A stretch of 64,000 nucleotides of DNA from contig SIJG01000006.1 in assembly GCA_023374025.1 (NCBI GenBank), positions 3,483,691-3,547,690 of the forward strand. Reading direction: 5' to 3'. The notes beneath the pieces were generated by a model. That model had not been told where the DNA came from, searched no databases, and worked only from the letters and a program-made list of their open reading frames with translations. The position numbers were made by a program, and so were the translations under genes. The DNA comes from Heterodera schachtii. Lineage: Eukaryota; Nematoda; Chromadorea; Rhabditida; Heteroderidae. Positions 36,201-50,409 of this stretch are shown here, piece by piece (positions within the stretch are counted from its first letter, which is position 1; each line of letters opens with the position of its first letter).

Positions 36201-37464
36201 GCGAGGAATGACATGAAAAAGCAGTTAAAATAATTGTTTTATTTTAGTATTATAAAATTAATTTTTGAATGTTTTAAATTTATTTTATTTAACTCATATT
36301 TCATAGTTTTTTAATTTATGGGTTGCGTTCCGAAAATAATGAATATTTATTTTTATTTTGTTGGTTTTTAATTTGTTTTCTAATTAATATGCTTCTTTAT
36401 AATATAATTCTCTCGACTCGTTAACGATGTCATGTTTGAATTTTGCAATGGATATTTTTCAGCAAAATATATTATATTAATATTATATGTCGCAAAATTT
36501 TTATTAGCATAAATTAAAGCAATTTTACGAAAAAATTATTGTAATGGGTTAAATAAATAAAAATATACATTTAAACACATATTTTTTTTCATTATTTTGC
36601 ATTTAAAAGTACCAAATATTCAAATTTATTTATTAGAAACATTTTAGTTTATAATGAGAAGTAATAATAAAAAACTTTTTTTTTAAATTTATCTGCTTGA
36701 TATAATTTAAACTACGACAAGTTAAAATGTTTTATTCTTTTTTTCATTCGATGAAAAATTTTCAACTAATTGCTTATAAATTGAAAAACTAATTTTTAAT
36801 GAATCAATTAAATTATCATATAGTATTACCAAATTGACATATTTTAAAAAACATGAATTACATAAAAAGGAATTTAAATTATTTAGCAATTAATCTGCAG
36901 ATTATATGTTATATTTTTTACTTTGTTAAATTTTTCGTAAATAATTAGTCAAATGCATTGAAAAACATAATAATTACTTCCACAATTCTCTTGCTTTAGA
37001 TATAAAAAATAGTATAAAATTATTATATAAACATTGTAACTTTTAAAATATTATTTTATAATTTAATTTAAAATTTAAAAAGAATAATATTTTTTTAAAT
37101 AACTTAAAAATTATTTAAAAGCAAAGAAAAAATGAAAATATTGAAAATACTTTTAAGACGTTAAAAATTGACTTAAAATTAGTCATTAAATTGAAAGAGC
37201 GAAAAATTTTGCACGATAAAGGTAAATAAGAATTTGTCTGTTTTAATAATTCTAATAATCGGTAAACTTTGTTCAAATCATAAAAAGTGACGAAAACTCA
37301 CGAAATGGTATTATTATATACATTTCATGCAAAGAATTAAAAATATATGAATATAAAAGCACCAAAATGAATAAAATAGGTTAAGCATGGAATATGGATT
37401 TAAAACTAGAAAATACATTTTTTTAAAATATATTTGCACTCTAGTTTAGGATTTGTCATTTATT

Positions 37465-37584
37465 ATGATTTTGAAAAAATCTATTTTTTTATGGGTCGAG
37501 TTCGGCATGCTTAGGAAGTTTTACGATCCAGAGTTTAATGAACGACGTGCACCTTCGGCAGTCAATTTGCCACGATTAAACTAA
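37465..37584 (+). CDS. Isolated coding-like island, possible last exon
   Basis: Unrecognised protein. From about 37491 the DNA is abruptly GC-richer and the plus strand reads LWVEFGMLRKFYDPEF and then NERRAPSAVNLPRLN, stopping at TAA 37582-37584 exactly where the island ends. The frame is open back to a possible acceptor TTTAG at 37445-37449; the first ATG in it is at 37465. An alternative minus-strand exon begins after TGATTTAG and reads FNRGKLTAEGARRSLNSGS, stop. It explains only part of the island, so I favour the plus strand. No matching upstream exon was found. Confidence 0.35.
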   Translation: MILKKSIFLWVEFGMLRKFYDPEFNERRAPSAVNLPRLN

Positions 37585-40500
37585 ATCAAGCTTAAGGCGA
37601 AAAAATAAAATTGTAAGTTCAAAAATAAGAACATTTCGCAAAATTGTTTTTGATCAGTTATTTACCACTATTTATTCGATCAATTAAAAAATTGAACAAA
37701 AAAATCATTATAACTAAAATACACGAAAGTTGTTACACCGTGCATGTATTAAAAAATTAAAGCTGCATAGAATATGTTCCATTTTCCACAGGTGGCCAAG
37801 AATGAAAATTGAGTCTTTATATATGTTCAATACTGAATTGAATTTAAGATTGCTAATGAAAAATGATTATTTAGGAATTAATCATGCAATAATGAAAAGA
37901 GCAAAAAACTTTTTTCAGGTGTAATTATACATCTTGAAGATTATATTCTTTTCCATTTCAAAGAATATTTATGACGGCATTAATACATAATAAATAATAA
38001 ATCAATAAAATTTATTAATATTAAAAAAGACGAATTATTAAAAACATTAAATCGTGATGCAAAACAAAAACAATTGGTAATTTAATTTTTAAAAAATAAT
38101 TGATTTTGTTCCCTAATTAATTGGAAAAATGTAATAAATGGTTGAACAACCTTCTTTTAAAATAAATCATTTAATATTTATTCAAAATTTTATGTTCGAG
38201 CAAACAAGACAGATTTATATCGGATTAATGCTACAACATGGATTAAGAAATTCTAAAACTATACAAAAAGAAATTTCATTATCTTTTGAAATTCTCTATT
38301 TAGTTTTATAAAAAATTTTTAATTTCTAATTTAAAATTTAAATTATGCTAATAGCTACTCAAACAACAAAAAATAAATAATTAAACAACATATATCGATT
38401 TTTGTGACGGTAATTTGTAAGGATATTGCAATAATATTTTTATTGATAAATTTAAAAATTAATTATAAACAAAAAAAATTCATCAACCAATAATTAAAGA
38501 GTCAATTTTTTATTAAATGGAACAAAAATTAAAGATATCTGTTAAAAGAATACGAATGAATTGTAAATAACCCCGAACAATAAATTTCAATTGGGAGAAT
38601 CTTCAACATGATTGAATTAGCTCAAGACTTACTAAAGAGCAAATATATACTTAAAAAACCAATAAAATACAAATAATAATTATAAAATATTTGTTAAATT
38701 TACAAAATAGAGAATACTTTTAAGATTAGAAAAGCTAAGAAAATCAAATAAAATTTAAAAAACTGAGCCATCCAACGAAGTTATAAGTAATGTCATCGAC
38801 GTGATTTTGTAAAGAATTTTAATGGCGTAAAATTTCAAATTAAAAAAAATTACAACCAATACTGTTTTAAAAAAATTTTAAACGATTCAAAATCCAAAAG
38901 CTTCAAATTTAAAGAATGGTAATTATTAAACTAAATAATAAAAATAGAGCAAATGTTAAAAACACGACCAAGTTATACATAAAAAAATAAATATTCAAAT
39001 GAACTATAAAAATAATACTTTTTTAAAAAAATTAACTATCACTTTAATAACATGTTGAAATTAACAATTCATTAATCTTGCAATAACCAAATATAGAAAA
39101 TTTCATACATAGTTTTGCCCCCCCCCCCAAAATTTGAAATTGCGAATGTAAAGATTCGCTATGTCCAAAAAAAACAATATGATATGCATATAATTTAAAA
39201 TAAATTTTTTCATATGATAATTTGAATAAATTAATAAATTTGCTCAAAAAACTTTTTCTTTAAATATTAAAATTCAATATTTATCAGGAATCTTCCCTCC
39301 TACGATATACATTAAAAAACAATCAAATAAACATATGCTTTATGTCCCATTAGTAATAATCTGATATTTAAAACCTATTAAAAATGAATAAATATTTTAT
39401 GACGAATTGTTAATTGTCCAGTTGTTATTTCTTTTGTGTCTGTCTGTTACACTTTTTCTTTCTTTCTTCACAGTCACTAATCTTAGTCTCTGTCTCTCAT
39501 GCTCCACATGTCCTATTGATTGAATGTCATTTTTCGCCATTTGCATTCATCCGAAACTTATTTTTGGTGTTGTTCTCTTTTGCCAATTGTTCTAGTCCGA
39601 CTATTTAATTTATTAAATTGTTATTAATATTCACGAAATAATTTTTTTATACTTGTTTGCTTCGGTGATTAAGACGGAGCATTTTGACAAAGTTTTTCAC
39701 CGGTTTTTGAATTTTTTTTTCTCCAATCTTTTATTGCTAATTTGTACTTTTAAAGTTTTGTGATTCATTTCGTCAAAATAATATTTTTTATATAAAATAA
39801 ACTATTTTGTTTATATTATAAAAGAAAGATACACTCGAAAAAATAATATAATAAAAATATTTAAATAAGATTTTAAAATTTATTTGAGATAATTACTGTT
39901 AATCTTAATAAAGAATTGAAGTTACTGATTTTTTATTTTTTGTAAATTATATTAAGACATATCTATAAAAAATAACAAGAAAGAAATAAAATTCATAGCC
40001 ATTGGAAAAAATAGTTTCAAAAAAAGTTATGAATCTTTAATAAAAATAAAAAAGAATAAAACAATATATTCTATTTAATTATTTTGTAATATAAGTTAAA
40101 GAAACAAATAAAATTTTTAACAGTCATAACTTAAAACATTTTAATAAAAATTATATTCCTTGTTCATTTTGGAATTATAATATTTTATTAGTTTAAAGAA
40201 TATGTAAATGCATAAAATAATAATTATAAAAAATTCGACAAAACAAAAATTTTTCAATTTATTAGTGACTAAAACTTGTAAATAAAAATATCAGATTTAA
40301 TACAATCTATATTAAAAAATTTTATTTTTTTATACTTTATTGATTGTATTGATATAAAATTATGTAAATTACAAGTATATAAGTTCATATTTAAATAATA
40401 AAACATAAAACAAATTTAAATCTTAAAGCAATCTAATCCAAAATATTTACTGTATATGCCGAGATACAAAACAAAAAAATAGACAGAAACCACACGAACT

Positions 40501-42799
40501 AGAACATCACGTTACGGACAAGAAATTAATATTAAATCATTTAAATAAAAAATTATAACGTAAAAATAAATCAATAAATGCAAAAAAATATATATTAAAC
40601 CGATATAAGGCAAATTCATACATACGGCAAAAATAAAACCTTAAAACCTAAAACCAAATATCTAAAAATTTAAATTAAAAAAAAAAGTTTAAAAATTTTT
40701 TTCAATCTTTTGGAAGGTATAAATAGAATTCATCATTTAAACCAGATCACAAAACCATTAATTAATATTACCCCTTGATAAAATTGTTATGTAAAATTTT
40801 GGTAGCGATAATTAAATTACATTAATTTTATTATAATTAAAACAAAATATAAATTAAGACAATAATAAATAAATTGTTTTTTCAATTGTTGATTAAATAA
40901 CTAAATATATAATTAAGAATTTGCGATTGTACTTTTCTGGTTTCTGCTCGTTTAATTATTTTGTATTCTTTTGTATTAAAAATTTAATATTTATTTAATA
41001 TTGATATAATGTTATTTATACCGAAGAAATAAACGTACGCTCTAATTTTCTTTTATATAAATTTACATTTTAATTCTAGTGTTTGACCTCCAAATGTGGA
41101 TTTACTTTCATGAAGGTTTAATTCATTCAGCACACACAGAATTTTAAATTATGCAAATGTAAGAATAACTTAATTAATGCTTGAAATAATAACTTCAATA
41201 AAATATTTTATTAAATCCCTTAACTTCTCATGCCGTGTTGTCTATTTCTCATCGTAATTCCATTCTTTGGCACCTTTTTAAATAAATTTTTGTAGTTTTT
41301 TTACTAAGTAGTTTTATTTTTAACAAAATTAAATTAAATCTTTTTATATGTTCATCGCTTATTGAAACTCGTCTTGAATATTTTTGGGTCATTCTCTCTA
41401 ATGGTCTAAATAGTAAATTAGATTAAATTTCTGCTTATATTAAACAATTACTTTTTTTACTTTATCAACTTGATATTTATTAGTGTAAATTTTTATAATT
41501 TGTTCTTTTAACAATTCTATGAATAATTCGAATTAAAACATTTTTAAAAATAAGTTTATATTTTTTAGATTACTTCACATTTTCATTTTAATTACTGTAA
41601 ATCTGACATGCATTTTAGTATTCTCCAGTTCAAATATCATAAAAGAACCCTGCACTGAGTCTCATTTGGTTTTAGCAATTACATCATGAATAATTCGGCT
41701 CTTTTTATACTTTCATCTTTGTTTACAAAATCCAAGAATTTAAATAAAATGGTATAAATATTTTCGTTTTATTTAAATTTAATTATTTGTTTATTATTTT
41801 ATTTTAAATTTGGCCAGACTATTACGGCCAGACTAACCGACCCCCACAGTATAAAAGAAACGTTTTTTTATTTCTTTATAGAACAAAAATTGCAAAAAAA
41901 TTTTCTTAAAATATACTAATTTGTAAGCGTGCGAAAAAGAGTAAAAAATTAACGCATCACTACAATTAGAATTTCTTCCAAAACATAAAAGAAGCTTCGC
42001 AATAAATTAAATAATTGTAAAATTAATTCAGTTTCATTTTTATAAATCTTTTCAAGAATACTCATTATCAAATTATGTGTGAAATAAGATAAATTAATCA
42101 ATAAACAAGAATAATAAATAAATGCAGTTTTAAACGAAAAATATCTGAGATATATCGTGTTTGATGTTATCGCCGTTTTGATCATGTTACAACAAATTAA
42201 ATTTAAAAATTAAACTTTTGTGCATGAAAAATATAAACAATTTTAAGAAACTTATTAGATCAATATCTATTTCAACCTATAAAACAAAGAAAAATCTAGT
42301 AATCAGATAAAAATATTAGTCTTTTTACAATAAAATTGTCATCAATCGGATGGCACAAAAGAAAAAATGTATAAGTAAATTGAGGTTAGGGCAAAATAAT
42401 TAAATATTTTTGTCAGTCAATATATTATTTTGATATGGACATTTAAGAATATTTATTACTAGCAATTATATTTGCCAAATTTATTTTCAAAATAATAAAA
42501 ACTTTCTTTGGACTCCAAATATACAAAAGACGTTCAATTTTTAAATAAAATAAACAAACTTACAGTTTTCCTATAAAAAATAAATATAGTTTCTTTGTGC
42601 CAATTAATAAAATCAAAATAAATGCGAATCAGACTTATGCTAAATTATATCCGGGATCACGCATATTTTGCTAATAATGAAAACGTATCAAATGAATACA
42701 AGCTGATTTTAATTATTCAAAAAGTTCAATTATATAATATTTTTAGGAAAATAAATTGCTTCATTTATCTCAAATTTATGACAAAGTAAAATAATTAAC

Positions 42800-43023
42800 C
42801 ACAACGATAAGTTTTTTATATAAGAAAAAAGCACAAAATGTTGAAATGATATCCCAGGATAAAAAGAAAATTTAAAAAGTATAAAATAATAAAGAATTAA
42901 CTTTGAAAAAATTCTTTGATTAATTTACCAAAAAATATATGAAAATCAAAAGCCTAATAAAAATTCAAAAGTTATATCCAACGAACGCTTAATTAATTTT
43001 CAAGAAAAATATAAAAAGTGAGT
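42800..43023. repeat. Dispersed 224-bp direct repeat, first copy
   Basis: From CACAACGATAAGTTTTTTAT to AAAAAGTGAGT this stretch recurs at 50410-50632 in the same orientation with only a handful of changes. It is A-rich, has no open frame and no clear terminal repeats. A weaker relative may lie at about 43735-43880. Confidence 0.85.
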
Positions 43024-44416
43024 AAAAAAATATGTTTTTATTTATTTATCAAAGCATTTTAAACCATCAAAAACAAAAGTAATAATAAATAATAAGGGAA
43101 TGAATGACCAAATTTTTAAATTAATTATAGTTTTTCATTAAATTATTTATATTTAGTTCCATGAAAGGTTTTATTAAAGACACAATTATTTTACAACAAT
43201 ATAAAAATTTTATAAGAAATGATAAGGAAATAAAAAAATATATATGAAAATTTCTTTTACAATTTAGTAATGCTTCGAAATTGGATATCAAAAGTTAATA
43301 AACTGTAAAATTTAACCTAGTGAATATTTATTATTCTTTTCTCTCAAGATTTTAAATTCTGGTTAATGGAAAAAGACTTTGAAACTTAAAATGATATTTC
43401 CCTTGGTTTCAATGAAAAGAAATACGTCAAAATTTTTAAATATTTTAAATTTAATTTTAGCAAGAATAAAATTGTAAACACTGTTTAAAAAAATTTACTT
43501 TCCTCGATTAAAAAAAGATTCTGCTTAACAATTAGATAAGAATGCCACTATTAATTATTGTAACAAATGCTTTGAGCTTAAGAATATTTATTAGCGAAAC
43601 TCTAATGGTTCAACAATAGCAAATGAATTCAAGCTTATGATTGTTACAAAAAAAAAATTATTTAAATTAAATCAATAAATTGTTATTATATTTTAAAATT
43701 ATGCTTTTAAATAATCTTAAATAAACATTATAGAAAAATTTTACTGAAATGTTAGCGTAAAAAGAAGAAATGATAGATTTAAATAAAATTATTTTAAAAA
43801 ATTTATCTGATAATATAAAAAATTTATAATACATGCCAGCGAACATTTAAACATTAAATTTAATTTTCAAACAGAATTATATATTATTGTGACGAAAAGA
43901 ACTAGTATATTTAAAGAAAAATTTTTTAAATAATTTGGTTTCGCAATTAATTTTATAAATATAATAAATAGAAAAATTAAATTCATAAATTTAATTTACA
44001 TTATAATAACCAAATAAGAACCAAGATAATTACATGATAATATTTTCATAGTAATTAAAATAAATAAGAAATAATTATTTAATTTTGTTGATTTAATATA
44101 CATAAAAAAATCTAATTGAACTGTAAAGCCATTTATTGAATCAATGAATGGTCGCTGCTTGGACCATAAGAATAAAGTCATTAATATCTAAAAGGAATGT
44201 TTTGAATAAATTCTTCAAAAACAAATTTTTTGATAAACCAACACGAAAAAGAACAATTCCTGCTCCAATTATTCTATAAAGAACAGATAAAAAATCAACC
44301 ATTTTAATATAAAAATCTTTTTATAATCGAGCAAAAAAAAAAAAATTTTTTCTCATTAAAATTCTATATAACATTAAGCAAATGAATGATAATAATTATA
44401 AAAAAGTAAATCTTAC

Positions 44417-44479
44417 CGGCGTCATCGAGAACTTCTGGACGAGAGCGAAGATGTTGCTCATTTCCAGGAACAATTTGAG
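44417..44479 (-). CDS. Isolated 63-nt exon of an unknown minus-strand gene
   Basis: About 49% GC (31 of 63) inside DNA near 20% GC. It is bounded on the minus strand by the acceptor CTCAACACAG and a consensus donor, CCG followed by GTAAGA. Two frames are open: LKLFLEMSNIFALVQKFS..., or QIVPGNEQHLRSRPEV followed by LDDA. The length is a multiple of three. No adjoining exon was found within several kb, so the gene would have very long introns here. The protein is not recognised. Confidence 0.45.
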
Positions 44480-45438
44480 CTGTGTTGAGTACAAAATTAT
44501 GAAAAATTTCTATTATAATTTCTGGGTAATATTAAGAAAATCGTTTAATATACTAATTGATAGTTTGATTAAACAAATCCTAGGCCCAGGAAAAAAGTTG
44601 AAATCAGTAAAAAATAAAATTTTAAACAATTCTGTATAATAATATGTTTTAATTAATCCTAGGTTCATATATAAAGAATTTAAAATCGATAAAACAGTAA
44701 AACGTAAAAGTATGTAAAGTAGTCTCAATGCTTATTTGTTAATGAATTAATACTTGCCAAGGGTGAAAATTAAATTATTAATATTGTATTATTTAAGTTT
44801 ACTAAATTATTAAAGGTTTAAAGAATTTCTTAGGGCGACGGAATGATATAAAAAATAAATGATCATTCACACAAAGACGCAAACATTGACCAAAAATTAA
44901 AAAATAATGCAATAATGATTGAAAACGATTAGGACGCAAAGTCTAAATATTTCTTTTATGAAATATCTGTACGTAACAAATTTTAGCACTAACTTTAAAA
45001 GATTGATTGCAAAATAAACTAAATATTTGTTAAAAATTAAATTAATTAATCAATTGTGAAAAAATAAAAACCTTTTACGCTCAGGAAATTTGTTGGCTCA
45101 AAAATAATATAATTAATTTCTGGGACTCTATTAAATAAAAATGCAAGAATATGCAATAAATAATTAAATTTTCTAATAAAACAAAAATATTTAATGAAAA
45201 AAGTAAAACATAATTATATTTCAGAGGATGTAAATTATTAAAAAGTAAATTTTATAAATAAATTCAATTAAATTTTAATAAAAATAAAAATAATGAAATT
45301 TTATACAAATGAATAATGAAATAAAAATATTTAAAGTTTAAAATAATATTTGGCTGTTCGAATGCAGAAAAATTATCTTGGAAAAAACGGAAATGTATCA
45401 TCATCTGTTGATTATGCTCAGGCAAGATCACCGTGCAG

Positions 45439-45500
45439 TTCATAAGAAAACAAAAATTCTACTATAAAATTTTCAAACATTATTTAAATATAAGTAAGGT
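45439..45500. repeat. Short dispersed repeat, partner at 46211-46270
   Basis: About 60 bases starting CATAAGAAAACAAAAATT recur about 770 bp further on with few changes, through CTATAAAATTTTCAAA and ATTATTTAAATATAAG. Confidence 0.7.
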
Positions 45501-47473
45501 AAACAAATGTACTTTAAATTGCACAAAATATTTAAGGTTGGACAATTTGAATTTGCTCATATACAATCATAAGTAAATGAATATTAACGCGGAAGTCATG
45601 AAAAATCTTTTGAATCTAAATACAATTCATAACTAAAGCAATAATAAGCATCAATGATAAAATATTCATCAATTTATAAAAACAATGAGTTTGGTCGTCT
45701 CATAAATAACAATCAAAATTATTGACAAGAATATTCATCATGTTAAATATTGAAGGCCGAAATCCTGCGGATTTTGTAAATAAATTTGTATGAGAAATTT
45801 TAATATTGCAGACTGTTATCATTTTTAACATTTTATTTATCTGCAAGATTTCAACTTATTTTAATCTCATTAAAATTCAGAGAATGTAAATTGTAAATTT
45901 AAAAGTGAATATCAATCAGAAATCGAATAATTTCGTTAATTGGGAATATAAACGATAAAAAATATCCTGCTTTGAAATTTCTAATAGATATTTAACAGAG
46001 TGAAATGATTTATTAAGAAATATTAATCATCATATAATTCAAATATTTGGAAGCTTTACTGCCATTAAACATAATGAAAAACAATGGGTTCATTATACAT
46101 AAAAATTTTGGGCAACAAGGTTCGGCTCGGCAATGTTGACAGTATGACAAATTTAAAATTTTTCCTTGAAATGCTCATTTTTTGCAAATGGCACTAACAA
46201 TGCCCTACATAAGAAAACAAAAATTATACTATAAAATTTTCAAATATTATTTAAATATAAGAAATGTAAAAAAATTATATAACAATCAAAATTATTGACA
46301 AAAATATTCTTCATATTAAATTTCATCTTATTTGAATTATATAATGAAATAATAAAACAATCTTTAATTATTTAAAATAATTTTATTATTGAATTATTAA
46401 GACTCCAGATTTCATCTTCTAAAATTTGGACTATAATATAATCAACTTAATTTATTAAAAATACAAAAAGCTTAAATAAATTATAAATATATATTTTTCA
46501 AACATGTTTTATTAATTGGTTATCTACGTCCTTTTTACAGCAAGAGTTTTAATTTTAATATTTAAACAATTTTATCAGTGTAACTATCTCAATCTTCTAA
46601 ATTTATAAACATTTTTTAATTTTAACTTTTTCATGAATCACAACTACTACTTTTAATGGAAAATTTGTTAAATTCTTTGGCCTAAATTCCCAGCAATATA
46701 TTTAGAATCTTTTTTTTAGAAAATACATTAAAAAATATTTAAAACTTATTAAATTTAAAATTTAATTGTAAATCATAAAAAAGTACTAAGAATTAAAATA
46801 TTGAAAGATATTATTACGTTGCTAAATTAAAAAAATTCATCTTTAAAGCTGAGTAAGAAAGACAATTTATGAAAATATATTCTATACAGCGTGATTATAT
46901 TAATTTTCTATGAAATTAAGCATATTTGTTAATTTACAAGAAACTCTGACATAATAAAAATTAATTATAAACATAATAAAATATACATTGTTACAATATA
47001 CGGAAACAACAAAATATATTGCTAACATCATTTGAAAACTGAGAATAGAGAAATTAATTAAAATTCACAAATTCTAACATAATTTATTAATAAAAATTTT
47101 CAAATAAACAAACAAAGAAGCTAATGACAAAATGTTGTTATGTGCTGAATAAATATATTTTTTAAGCCGTATTGACTCAATTTCACGTACAACACAAACA
47201 TCTCAAGTTTTTGTAACTATAGTAAAGAAAAAGTGAATAAGAAAGATATTTTTTATTACTTTTAAGTATAATTAAATAATTTATTTATTTATTCAAAAAT
47301 AAAAATAACCAAAAGAAGGGCATTGCTGCCGCTTACACTTGAGGTGGAAAGAAAACAGGTCAAATGGGTAGTAAGTAGTGATAGAAGACAAATGATATTT
47401 AGTAGTGACGAAATGAGGTCAAAGGATAGTTGTGATATAAGAGTTGAAGTTTAAATTTAAAGAAGCGGAAGAG

Positions 47474-47606
47474 TCAGACCTCCAGCAAAGGGAAATTTGG
47501 TTTTTATGGATTTCAAAAAAAAATTTTGTGTAAAAAAAAAATTTTTTTTTTGTTTTTTAAGAAATTTGTAGTAGAAAAATTGTTATTGAATTTGCTGGAG
47601 GTCTGA
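47474..47606. repeat. 16-bp perfect inverted repeat after the ORF1 fragment
   Basis: TCAGACCTCCAGCAAA at 47474-47489 is perfectly complementary to TTTGCTGGAGGTCTGA at 47591-47606. The 101-base interior is almost only A and T runs. It sits at the 3' end of the minus-strand ORF1 fragment and may mark the edge of that insertion. Confidence 0.7.
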
Positions 47607-48239
47607 AGAATTATTTTTTGAAACATTGGGGGAATGGTTTTTGAAATTTTTCCATTGTGAGGAGAAATTGGTCAAATGGATCTGGGTTTTCGTTTTGTGC
47701 GAATGTTTTGGCAACCTTCGATGATTTTGAAGTGTTTTCACTGGCCTCCTTCGGTTCTGGTCCATTTTCTTTGGCGGGAGTCGGAACATTTGTCTGTGGT
47801 GGTTGTTTTGCTGGTGCCACGGGAGCAGGGTTTTGTTGGCGTTTTCTGACGCGCTCTTCGTATTCCTTCTTGAGTTGGTCTTTGGTCAGTGCCGGGCGGA
47901 CGAACAGACGGGCCATGTTCTGTTGAGAACGGAGTCGAGCACGTTCGCGCTTCCACCTCCGAGTGCCATGTGTTGATGTGCGGGTGTTGGCATGACTACC
48001 TTGAGCGGGCGAGGTGTTGTTCGCTGCGGGTCGAACCGGCCAAGTCGAAAGACGGCGGTTGGTTCAGCCTCAACTTTAAGATGGTCCAGGATTTTTGTGG
48101 TGGCTTCCCTGTCTTCCTGAACGCGTTCCGATGGGCGAATGGCATTGCTTTCCGGGAGGCCAATGAACACCAATGTGCGTTGGCGTTCTTGCTCAGCGAG
48201 TGCGGCAGTGTTTGGGCCAGAGTTCGGTGCAGATGCCAT
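47583..48239 (-). mobile_element. Non-LTR retrotransposon ORF1-like fragment, frameshifted
   Basis: Minus strand. 47886-48239 starts MASAPNSGPNTAALAEQE, then has RTLVFIGLPES, VFRLGRFDPQ and RPLKVVMPTP. 47611-47916, in another frame, has MARLFVRPALTKDQLKKEYE and VRKRQQN, followed by a Pro/Lys/Glu-rich tail. The arrangement of a GLPES strand, VFRLG and a VRPALT...EY block is familiar to me from nematode non-LTR ORF1-type proteins. The frame slips near 47945 (GGAGGTGGAAGC), where the second frame also reads through WKRERARLRSQQN. No endonuclease or reverse transcriptase follows, so it is an isolated remnant. It is far GC-richer than its surroundings, as expected of a recent insertion. Confidence 0.6.
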
Positions 48240-48313
48240 TGGGCGTTTTGGTTGAGGAGGAGTGTCGTTTGTAAAGAATGATTTATACTAAAATTAATAG
48301 TATGGTATAACAT

Positions 48314-50409
48314 ATTTCCTGCAATAAAGCTGCTGAGGGCATTTTTTATCTACCCTTTTTTCTATGTTATTTATTTTTCGATTTCGGCAATGGTTGTGCT
48401 GCTCCTCGCTAGCTGCCGAATTCCAAAATAAGTTTTTTGTAACTTTTTTAAAAATCTGCCAATATTATTAATTAAAAAGAATCATTTGGATTGAAACTTT
48501 ATACCCTATAAAAGGCATTAATATTATAATTTTTGGTATTTGTAAAATAAAAAACATTAAAAAGAATACAAATATATTATACAAACATTAATTAAGAGAA
48601 AAACAGTAAAAAGTTCTCAATAAAATTACTTTTACAAATTCTACATAAACAATCGCCTGCTTATGTCTAGCACACATAATACCGTAAGAACTACAGATGA
48701 AATTCGGCAACCGTAAATAAACACCTAATGAACGCACAGAGTGCGTTAAATTATATCTTTTACAATATTTTATTAATTTTTAAATTTATGCTCTTCAGAG
48801 TACAGAGCTGATAAGATAAAATAATACTGCTAATGGATGTAAAAATTCCGTAGAGTAAATTAATGATTTTAATAAATTATATAAATAAAATAAAATAGTT
48901 CATTTATCATTAAAAATATATTATTAAAAATAAGTTTTAATCTGATGGAGTGAGAAAACAAAAATGATAAAGATAACATAAAATAAGACAATTTCATAAG
49001 AAAAATAATTTCAATTGATATAAAATTAATATAAATAAGGCTGTCAAAAATACGTACAAAATATGGTCAAAATAATGTACATATATTTTGAAATAACCCC
49101 AAATATGTAAGAAAAATGTACAAAAACTCAATGTAACAAAATGTAAATAAATTTTAATAACTTTTGATATTTATTTTTACAGATTTTTAGGGGTACATTA
49201 CAAATAAAATTTTTTAATCAATAATCAATAAAATTATTTAACTTTTTCGAAGTATATAAAAATGAAATAATTGAAAACTTTTTAAATGTGGATTTGTCAC
49301 TTGTTTAAATGCTCTAGTAAATTTCTACAATCGCACTGCACAGATTGCGCAGTTGCTGCTTTAACCCAGAAAATCATTGTTTGGATATATTTTGTAAATT
49401 TTATTTATTTGTTTTGTAAATTTTACTTTTTTAAAACTTTAGATACAGTAAACATCATAACACATCATTTAAAAGTAAATATTTTAGCACATTTATCCAT
49501 TTATTCTCGATCATTTAATTAATTGATTAAATTGCATTATGTGAACATTTAAAATTCGACGCCTTTTGTAAAATTTGAAATTTTTTTTTTGGCTAAAAGT
49601 GCTAATGGTAAAAAACGTTTTATTTATGTAACTTAAAATAATTATTTTATTTTTATTCAATGAATTAAAACATAATTTTTAGCACTATTCCCTTGCAAAT
49701 TATTAGTGATTTAAAAATTCATAATATATATTTTTTAGATGTGTTAAAATATAAGATGAATTAAATAAAAATTTTATTAGAAATTACAAACAAAAGGTAT
49801 ATTAAAAAAAGACTGGGACATAAAAGCATGAGGCACATTAAAATTTTAATTATTATAAATAAATAAAATTTTTATTATTGTGAAAAATTTGACAAGATTT
49901 TATTGTTAATAAAAAGTGTTGAATTATTGTAATAAGAAAGGATATTGATAGAAGAATTATTAATAAAATATTTTGAAATAAAATGTTAAATGTTGAATTC
50001 CCGTTTTCTATAGTAAATAAGAGTAATTAATAAAATAATTAGCATAAAATAACGTAATAAAAGTGATAATAAAATAAGTAGCTTAAATTATTTCGTAAAT
50101 AAGAGTGATTAATAAATAAAATTAGCAAATTAATAGTAAATAAGGGGGTAATTAATAAAAAATAATTTTGAATTAAATATATCTATCACAACAGTATACC
50201 ATCACAATGCCAATTCGTCATGTAATTCACACATGAAGAAGTAAGACATTTTTAAATTGAACAATTATTATAATAAACATCATATTTCTTTAATTTGTGC
50301 TTACAGCAATGCGGTGGAAATTGTTTTGAATAAGCAAGATTTTTGTAAATAAAGATTAAATTCACATTATATAAAGAAATAAACCTTTTCTTAAGCTATA
50401 AATTACAAT
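48314..50409. other. AT-rich gene-poor DNA
   Basis: No supported gene. 48380-48430 has a small TTCGGCA/TGCCGAA inverted repeat in a GC-richer patch. 49286-49380 is slightly GC-richer with an open plus-strand frame (CSSKFLQSHCTDCAVAAL) but no clear splice sites. Confidence 0.45.

Larger units (their letters stand above)
33300..47300. other. Long AT-rich gene-poor stretch
   Basis: About 14 kb with very low GC, few open frames, and none with protein-like composition except the two islands listed separately (37465-37584 and 44417-44479). The left part is mostly T-rich on the plus strand and the part from about 40 kb mostly A-rich. It could be giant introns of one or more genes, or intergenic DNA. 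A run of 11 C lies at 39118-39128. Confidence 0.5.

Noticed and set aside
39118..39128. Run of 11 C bases
   Set aside because: A lone homopolymer in AT-rich DNA; a sequencing or simple-repeat event is the plain explanation.
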